This document shows positions 6,277 to 10,748 of a DNA stretch of 10,748 nucleotides, piece by piece. The notes beneath the pieces were generated by a model that had not been told where the DNA came from, did not search any database, and was given only the letters and a program-made list of their open reading frames with translations. Each line of letters begins with the position of its first letter. The first letter of the stretch is position 1. Made by a program: the position numbers and the translations under genes. Source of the DNA: an uncultured Burkholderiales bacterium (GTDB lineage Bacteria; Pseudomonadota; Gammaproteobacteria; Burkholderiales; Burkholderiaceae_D); assembly GCA_937872165.1 (NCBI GenBank), contig CALMOR010000099.1, positions 1 through 10,748 on the forward strand. The letters are read 5' to 3'.

Positions 6277-6809
6277 GCACGAAGAACAAAAGCGTCGTCG
6301 CGGAAGCGAAGCAGATCCACCTCGCGAGCGAACTGGCCCGCATGGGTGCGCGGCTGCAGGTGCTCGAGTCCGAGACGACGTTGTCGCGCGAGCGCCTGCT
6401 GCGTCTCTACAAGGAAATCAACGGCGAGTCGCCGCCGAAGGGCATGCTCCCGTTCTCGACCGACTGGTTCCTGACCTGGCAGCCGAACATCCATTCGTCG
6501 CTCTTCCTCGGCAGCTATCGCCACCTGACCGGCCACTGCCGGCTCGACCGCCCCGAGGCGCTGGTGCGGGCCTACCGTCTCTATCTCGAGCAGACCAAGG
6601 CCTTCCACCTCGAGGAGAAGCTGTCGATCACGCGGGCGTGGATCCTGATCCGCTACGTCGACGGCGGCATGCTCGGCACCACTCCGTGCAGCGAGTGCGG
6701 CGGTCATTTCGTCACGCACCGCGACGACCTCAACGAACACTTCGTGTGCGGCCTGTGCAACGTGCCGTCGCGCGCGGGCAAGACCCGGGCGAAGGCGGCG
6801 CCGGCCTGA
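6273..6809 (+). CDS. flhC: Flagellar master transcriptional activator subunit FlhC
   Basis: The 178-aa protein is a complete FlhC, the DNA-binding and zinc-binding partner of FlhD. Family segments include GARLQVLESETTLSRERL (25-42), LYKEINGESPPKGMLPFS (45-62), the region around W65-H74 and the C-terminal zinc knuckle with cysteines C139, C142, C159 and C162 (TPCSECGG ... CGLC), all intact. The ending SRAGKTRAKAAPA resembles Burkholderiales FlhC. The start is set by the ATGA overlap with flhD. A hairpin terminator follows 20 bp after the stop, so flhDC appears to be its own transcription unit, separate from motAB. Confidence 0.96.
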   Translation: MSTKNKSVVAEAKQIHLASELARMGARLQVLESETTLSRERLLRLYKEINGESPPKGMLPFSTDWFLTWQPNIHSSLFLGSYRHLTGHCRLDRPEALVRAYRLYLEQTKAFHLEEKLSITRAWILIRYVDGGMLGTTPCSECGGHFVTHRDDLNEHFVCGLCNVPSRAGKTRAKAAPA

Positions 6810-6828
6810 TCGGCGTTCCTCCGATCGG

Positions 6829-6857
6829 AGAAGGGCGCCCGAGCGGCGCCCTTCTTC
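6829..6857 (+). terminator. Rho-independent-like terminator after flhDC
   Basis: The arms GAAGGGCGCC (6830-6839) and GGCGCCCTTC (6845-6854) pair perfectly around a 5-nt loop, extended by one A-T pair (6829/6855), with CTTCTTCGTT as a moderately T-rich tail. A smaller inverted repeat (GATCGG 6808-6813 with CCGATC 6821-6826) overlaps the flhC stop. The T-tract is imperfect, so termination may be partial, but position and stem strength are good. Confidence 0.75.
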
Positions 6858-6927
6858 GTTGACGAAGGACCGCGGCACGCGACCGTACGCAGGCTCCGCG
6901 GCGTCCGGGCGACCGCATTCCCCTCGT

Positions 6928-6954
6928 TAAAGAATCCGGTCCTCCGGCCGACAT
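6928..6954 (+). promoter_or_regulatory. Sigma28 (FliA) class III promoter of motAB
   Basis: TAAAGAAT at 6928-6935 and GCCGACAT at 6947-6954 are separated by 11 bp, i.e. TAAA-N15-GCCGA. This closely matches the enterobacterial FliA consensus TAAAGTTT-N11-GCCGATAA, with the -10 differing at two bases. It lies downstream of the flhDC terminator and would start a transcript near 6961, about 83 nt before the motA ATG. The position fits late-class control of stator genes. Confidence 0.82.
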
Positions 6955-7043
6955 TCCGTGCATCTTCCGCGTCCGCTGCTGCCTTCCGGGCCGCGCGACT
7001 TCCAGGCTTCGCCCGCATCGACGGGTCTCCAAAGAGCACGCTC

Positions 7044-7910
7044 ATGTTCGCCATCATCGGAACCCTGATCCTCGTCGGCTCGGTCTTCGGCGGCTTCGCC
7101 CTGGCCGGCGGCCATCTGGGCGCCCTGTTCCAGCCGCTCGAGCTGCTGATGATCGGCGGCGCCGCGATCGGCGTCTTCGTCGCGGGCAATCCGTTGAAGG
7201 ACGTGAAGGCCACCTTCGCCGCATTGCCGTCCACGCTCAAGGGTTCGAAGTACAACAAGGCCGTCTACATGGAGCTGATGGCGCTGCTCTACGAGCTGCT
7301 CACGAAGACCCGCAAGGAAGGCCTGATGTCGATCGAGCGCGACATCGAGGCGCCGAACGAGAGCGCGCTCTTCGGCAAGTATCCGAAGGTGCAGAAGGAT
7401 CATCACCTGATCGAGTTCATCACCGACTACCTGCGCATCATGGTGAGCGGCAACCTCAACGCGTTCGAGATCGAGAACCTGATGGACAACGAGATCGAAA
7501 CCCACCATCACGAGGCCGAGGTGCCGTCCCACTGCATCACGAAGATCGGCGACGGCCTGCCCGCGTTCGGCATCGTCGCCGCCGTGATGGGCGTGGTCCA
7601 CACGATGGAGTCGGTCGGCGCGCCGCCGTCCGAGCTCGGCATGCTGATCGCGCATGCCCTGGTCGGCACCTTCCTCGGCATCCTGCTCGCATACGGCTTC
7701 GCGGCGCCGCTCGCCAGCATCCTCGGCCAGGCCGCCGCCGAGTCCACGAAGATCTTCCAGACCGTCAAGGTGACGCTGCTCGCATCGCTCAACGGCTATC
7801 CGCCCGCCACCGCGGTGGAGTTCGGCCGCAAGGTCCTGTTCTCGACCGAGCGCCCGTCCTTCCAGGAGCTCGAGGACCACGTCAAGCAGTCGCTCAAGGC
7901 CGCGCGATGA
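7044..7910 (+). CDS. motA: Flagellar motor stator protein MotA
   Basis: The 288-aa inner-membrane protein forms the proton-driven stator with MotB. Four hydrophobic segments are visible: about 2-22, 33-48, 170-188 and 199-225. The residues known to be functional in E. coli MotA fall at the same numbers: R90 and E98 in the cytoplasmic loop (TRKEGLMSIERDIE), and P173 (GDGLPAFGIVAAVMGVVH) and P222 near the proton path. The start has AAAGAG at 7031-7036, 7 nt upstream. It lies under a sigma28-type promoter and is followed after 32 bp by motB. All key residues are present, so the protein should be a functional proton-type stator. Confidence 0.97.
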   Translation: MFAIIGTLILVGSVFGGFALAGGHLGALFQPLELLMIGGAAIGVFVAGNPLKDVKATFAALPSTLKGSKYNKAVYMELMALLYELLTKTRKEGLMSIERDIEAPNESALFGKYPKVQKDHHLIEFITDYLRIMVSGNLNAFEIENLMDNEIETHHHEAEVPSHCITKIGDGLPAFGIVAAVMGVVHTMESVGAPPSELGMLIAHALVGTFLGILLAYGFAAPLASILGQAAAESTKIFQTVKVTLLASLNGYPPATAVEFGRKVLFSTERPSFQELEDHVKQSLKAAR

Positions 7911-7942
7911 TCGCGTCGCGTCGATAGGCCGGGGAGAGCGCG

Positions 7943-8947
7943 ATGCCGGACGGAGGCGAGAAGCAGATCATCCACGTCAAGCGGATCAAGAAGGTCGCGG
8001 GCGGCCACCACGGCGGCGCCTGGAAGATCGCGTACGCCGACTTCGTCACCGCGATGATGGCCTTCTTCCTGCTGATGTGGCTGCTGGGCTCGACCGCGAA
8101 GGGCGACCTCAAGGGCATCTCCGAATACTTCCAGACGCCGCTCAAGGTCGCGCTCGGCGGCGGCTCCGGCAGCGGCGACAGCTCGCACATCATCAAGGGC
8201 GGCGGCACGGACCTGACGCGCTCTAGCGGACAGGTCAAGAACGGTGAACGGACGAGCAAGCAGACCGTCGTCGACATCAAGGCGTCCGAGGCCGAGCGGG
8301 CACGCCGGGAGAAGGAGTTCCTGAAGGGACTGAAGCAGAAGGTCGAGGAACTGATCACGAGCAATCCGAAGCTCGCGCCGTATCGCAACCAGCTCCTGCT
8401 CGACGTGACCAGCGAAGGGCTGCGCATCCAGATCATCGACGAGAAGAACCGGCCGATGTTCGACAGCGGCAGCTCGCAGCTGAAGCCCTACGCGAAGGAC
8501 ATCCTGCGCGAACTGTCGACGACGCTGAACGGGATCGAGCAGAGCATCGGCCTGTCGGGGCACACCGACGCGGCCGCCTACGCGTTCGGCGACAAGAGCT
8601 ACAGCAACTGGGAACTGTCGGCCGATCGCGCCAACGCGACGCGTCGCGAGCTGGTCGCGGGCGGCCTCGGCGACAACCGCATCATCCGCGTCGTCGGCCT
8701 CGGCTCCGCGGTGCTCGCGAAACCCGAAGCGCCGATGGACGCATCCAACCGTCGCGTCACCATCGTCGTGATGAACAAGGTCACGCAGGACAAGGTCCGT
8801 CGCGAAGGCGTCGACCTGCAGGCGAGCGAGGGCAGCCCCGTGTCGGCCGAGGATCTGGCGGGCGCGGTCAAGCCCGTCGATGGACCCGCGGCGGGATCCG
8901 CGGCCGGACCGGCGACCGCGGAGGCCGTGGCCTCCGCCACGAGGTGA
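7943..8947 (+). CDS. motB: Flagellar motor stator protein MotB
   Basis: The 334-aa protein anchors the stator to peptidoglycan and carries the proton-binding Asp. The N-terminus is basic and ends in IAYADFVTAMMAFFLLMWLL, with the essential aspartate at D33. A plug/linker region follows, then an OmpA-like peptidoglycan-binding domain (about 150-285) with FDSGSSQLKPYA, LSGHTDA (H207-D209), WELSADRANATRREL and NRRVTIVV. The last 50 or so residues are a low-complexity Ala/Gly/Pro tail beyond the OmpA fold. GGGGAGAG at 7931-7938 precedes the ATG. The stop is only 4 bp before a 38-aa ORF, whose ribosome site lies inside the motB end. Confidence 0.97.
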   Translation: MPDGGEKQIIHVKRIKKVAGGHHGGAWKIAYADFVTAMMAFFLLMWLLGSTAKGDLKGISEYFQTPLKVALGGGSGSGDSSHIIKGGGTDLTRSSGQVKNGERTSKQTVVDIKASEAERARREKEFLKGLKQKVEELITSNPKLAPYRNQLLLDVTSEGLRIQIIDEKNRPMFDSGSSQLKPYAKDILRELSTTLNGIEQSIGLSGHTDAAAYAFGDKSYSNWELSADRANATRRELVAGGLGDNRIIRVVGLGSAVLAKPEAPMDASNRRVTIVVMNKVTQDKVRREGVDLQASEGSPVSAEDLAGAVKPVDGPAAGSAAGPATAEAVASATR

Positions 8948-8951
8948 CGTC

Positions 8952-9068
8952 ATGAAGGTCTGGTGCTTCTGGATCGCGTTCACGTGCGGCCTCGCGCTGA
9001 CGATGCCGTTCTTCGTCGGCGGCCGCGTCGCGCTGGCGAAGCTCCGGCGCATCCATCGGGAACGCTGA
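8952..9068 (+). CDS. Small single-pass membrane protein (38 aa), unknown
   Basis: This short gene begins 4 bp after motB with a good ribosome site GAGGTG (8941-8946) just before the ATG. The protein starts MKVWCFWIAFTCGLALTM, with a hydrophobic stretch over residues 3-28 containing two Trp and two Cys, and ends in a basic tail, ALAKLRRIHRER. It could be a short inner-membrane protein with its C-terminus in the cytoplasm, or a signal-anchor-like peptide. Spacing suggests co-transcription and translational coupling with motB, so it would be made with the stator. I do not recognise the family. The ribosome site, compact spacing and transmembrane profile support it as real; conservation in relatives has not been checked. 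Confidence 0.6.
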   Translation: MKVWCFWIAFTCGLALTMPFFVGGRVALAKLRRIHRER

Positions 9069-9114
9069 CCGAGCGATCGGCGAGGCCTCCCCCGAACCCG
9101 CCGCGACGGGTGTC

Positions 9115-9142
9115 GAATAACAAGACGAATCGCGGTCTATTC
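9115..9142. promoter_or_regulatory. Possible FlhD4C2 box upstream of flhB
   Basis: GAATAACA (9115-9122), 12 bp, then GTCTATTC (9135-9142) form an inverted pair. The half-sites resemble the E. coli FlhDC core AAATARCG (6 and 5 of 8 matches), and the 12-bp gap fits the known N10-12 spacing. The perfectly inverted part is CGAATA/TATTCG. It lies about 62 bp before the flhB ATG, where an activator of a sigma70 promoter would be expected. The sequence shows the dyad; its role is inferred. Confidence 0.42.
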
Positions 9143-9204
9143 GCCGCATGGGACCGAAGGGTCGACGCTCAATATCGCGTCCATCCCAAAGGAAACGATC
9201 TCCC

Positions 9205-10362
9205 ATGTCCGAAGGCAGCGACCTCGAGAAGACCGAATCGCCGACTCCCCGTCGCCTGGCCAAGGCGCGCGAGGAAGGCCAGGTCGCCCGCTCGCGCGAG
9301 CTGACCACCTTCCTCGCGCTGCTTGCGGGCGGCGTGGGCTTCTCGGCGATGGGCGGCCAGTGGGTCTCGCACACGACCCGGGCACTTCAGGGCAGCCTGA
9401 TGCTCACGCGTCGCGACGCGTTCGAGCCGGGCGCGCTCGGCGAACGTCTGACGTCCTTCGCCGGCGACGCGCTGCTCGCGGTCCTGCCGATCCTGCTGCT
9501 GTTCGCCGGTGCCGCGATCGCCGGCTCGACGTTGCTCGGCGGCTTCCTCTTCTCGACCAAGGCCTTCACGCCCGACCTGTCGCGCCTGTCGCCGGTCAAG
9601 GGCCTCAAGCGCACCTGGTCGGTGGACGGGCTGTCGGAGCTGATCAAGGCGCTGCTGAAGTCGGTGCTGCTCGGCGGCATCGCCGCTTGGATCCTGTGGA
9701 GCGACCGCGACGCGTTCGCGGGCATCGGCGCGACGGGACTGGGCGCGAGCATGACGATGCTCGGCAGCATCCTGCTGAAGGACTTCCTGCTGTTGACGGT
9801 CGGCCTCGCGTTGATCGCCGGCCTCGATGCGCCGGTGCAGCTGTGGCGTCATCACAAGTCGTTGAAGATGACGAAGCAGGAGATCCGCGACGAGGCGCGC
9901 GAGAGCGACGGCGATCCGGCGATCAAGCAGCGCGTCCGGGCCATGCAGCGCCAGGCCGCGACCCGACGCATGATGGCCGACGTCCCCAAGGCCGACGTGA
10001 TCGTCACCAACCCGTCGCACTTCTCGGTCGCGATCGCCTACGACGCGACGATGCGCGCGCCGAAGGTCCTCGCGAAGGGCACCGCGCTGACCGCGCTGCG
10101 CATCCGCGAGATCGCCGGCGAGCACCGCATCCCGATCCTCGAGGCGCCCCCGCTCGCACGGGCGCTCTACAAGCACACCGACATCGGCCGCGAGATCCCG
10201 ATCGCCCTCTACGAAGCGGTCGCGCTGGTGATGGCCTACGTGTTCCAGCTCAAGCGCTTCGGCGCGAAGGGCGGCGCGTATCCGACGGCGCCGTCCGCGC
10301 TGCCGGTCCCGGCCGACCTCGACTTCACGCCGATCGACGACGACGAGGAGCCGCTCGCATGA
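9205..10362 (+). CDS. flhB: Flagellar type III export gate protein FlhB
   Basis: The 385-aa protein is the substrate-specificity switch of the flagellar export apparatus. The N-terminus SDLEKTESPTPRRLAKAREE (residues 5-24) and GQVARSREL are characteristic, followed by four membrane segments (about 30-50, 85-113, 150-170 and 190-210) and a cytoplasmic domain. The autocleavage loop reads N269-P270-S271-H272 (VTNPSHFSVAI), with Ser in place of the usual Thr of NPTH. Asn269 and Pro270, needed for cleavage in Salmonella FlhB, are kept at the same numbers. The start at 9205 is preferred over an in-frame ATG at 9148: AAAGGAAA lies at 9188-9195 and the conserved N-terminus begins there. The stop overlaps the flhA ATG (ATGA). 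Confidence 0.96.
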   Translation: MSEGSDLEKTESPTPRRLAKAREEGQVARSRELTTFLALLAGGVGFSAMGGQWVSHTTRALQGSLMLTRRDAFEPGALGERLTSFAGDALLAVLPILLLFAGAAIAGSTLLGGFLFSTKAFTPDLSRLSPVKGLKRTWSVDGLSELIKALLKSVLLGGIAAWILWSDRDAFAGIGATGLGASMTMLGSILLKDFLLLTVGLALIAGLDAPVQLWRHHKSLKMTKQEIRDEARESDGDPAIKQRVRAMQRQAATRRMMADVPKADVIVTNPSHFSVAIAYDATMRAPKVLAKGTALTALRIREIAGEHRIPILEAPPLARALYKHTDIGREIPIALYEAVALVMAYVFQLKRFGAKGGAYPTAPSALPVPADLDFTPIDDDEEPLA

Positions 10363-10748
10363 GCGCCGCGACCGTCACGACGGGGCCCGGCAACGCGCTG
10401 ACGCGCGCGCTGCCGTGGTTGACGCCGCGTCTGGCGACCGACCTCGCGGGTCCGATCCTGGTCGTTCTGATCCTCACGATGCTGATCCTGCCGCTGCCGC
10501 CGCTGCTGCTCGATCTCTTCTTCACGTTCAACATCGCGATCGCGATGCTGGTGCTGCTGGCCTCAATGCACATCGAGAAGCCGCTCGAGTTCTCGGTGTT
10601 CCCGACGGCGCTGCTGCTGACGACGCTGCTGCGCCTCTCGCTCAACGTCGCGTCGACGCGCGTCGTGCTGATCAACGGGCACAGCGGCCCCGATGCCGCG
10701 GGCAAGGTGATCGAGTCCTTCGGTCACTTCGTCGTCGGCGACAACTAC
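10359..10748 (+). CDS. flhA: Flagellar type III export gate protein FlhA (5' part)
   Basis: The first 130 residues of FlhA are present, and the gene runs off the window end. FlhA is the largest export-gate protein of the flagellar type III system; its N-terminal membrane part contributes to proton-driven export. Two hydrophobic segments are visible (about 32-50 and 52-70), followed by EKPLEFSVFPTALLLTTLLR and LSLNVASTRVVL, the conserved FHIPEP-family region, then HFVVGDNY at the cut. The start is set by the ATGA overlap with flhB, indicating coupled translation. The C-terminal cytoplasmic domain lies outside the window, so integrity of the whole gene cannot be judged. Confidence 0.95.
   Translation, partial: MSAATVTTGPGNALTRALPWLTPRLATDLAGPILVVLILTMLILPLPPLLLDLFFTFNIAIAMLVLLASMHIEKPLEFSVFPTALLLTTLLRLSLNVASTRVVLINGHSGPDAAGKVIESFGHFVVGDNY

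Noticed and set aside
9148..9204. Earlier in-frame ATG of flhB at 9148
   Set aside because: It would add 19 Arg/Ser-rich residues before the conserved N-terminus; the ribosome site AAAGGAAA supports 9205.
9169..10176. Minus-strand open frame across flhB
   Set aside because: Arg/Gln/Asp-rich antisense shadow of a clear flhB gene.

Overview
The window is high in G+C, with dense ATGA gene junctions, and carries FlhD and FlhC master-regulator genes followed by motAB and flhBA. That combination points to a flagellated proteobacterium, most likely Betaproteobacteria (Burkholderiales). This is inferred from protein style and gene order; no database search was possible. No transposase, tRNA, rRNA or CRISPR array was seen.

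Left part (1-2181): the 3' end of an unidentified forward gene meets, tail to tail, a minus-strand pair made of an NAD(P)-binding oxidoreductase (1410-772) and a NarL/FixJ-type response regulator (765-142). A divergent TetR-type repressor gene starts at 1522. The 111-bp gap between the two divergent genes holds a perfect 17-bp AT-rich palindrome. It sits in the spacer of a sigma70-like promoter (TTGACA, 16 bp, TAAACT) that reads into the oxidoreductase gene. This looks like a self-contained TetR-controlled module whose output includes an orphan response regulator.

Middle part (2166-5551, minus strand): a two-gene type I secretion unit, an HlyD/CvaA-like adaptor followed by an ABC exporter with an intact N-terminal C39 double-glycine peptidase (C18, H91, D111). 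The two overlap by ATGA. The ABC gene overlaps the tetR gene tail to tail by 16 bp. No cognate GG-leader peptide and no TolC-like outer-membrane gene is visible here. A 401-bp divergent gap separates the adaptor gene from flhD and contains a perfect 11-bp-arm inverted repeat.

Right part (5953-10748, plus strand): flhD and flhC (coupled by ATGA), a hairpin terminator, a good sigma28-type promoter, motA, motB, an unannotated-looking 38-aa single-pass membrane ORF, a possible FlhDC box, flhB, and the 5' end of flhA (coupled to flhB by ATGA and cut by the window end). This follows the flagellar cascade: FlhD4C2 switches on class II genes such as flhB and flhA (export gate), and sigma28 then drives the stator genes motAB. 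The chemotaxis genes often found between motB and flhB in related bacteria are absent here.
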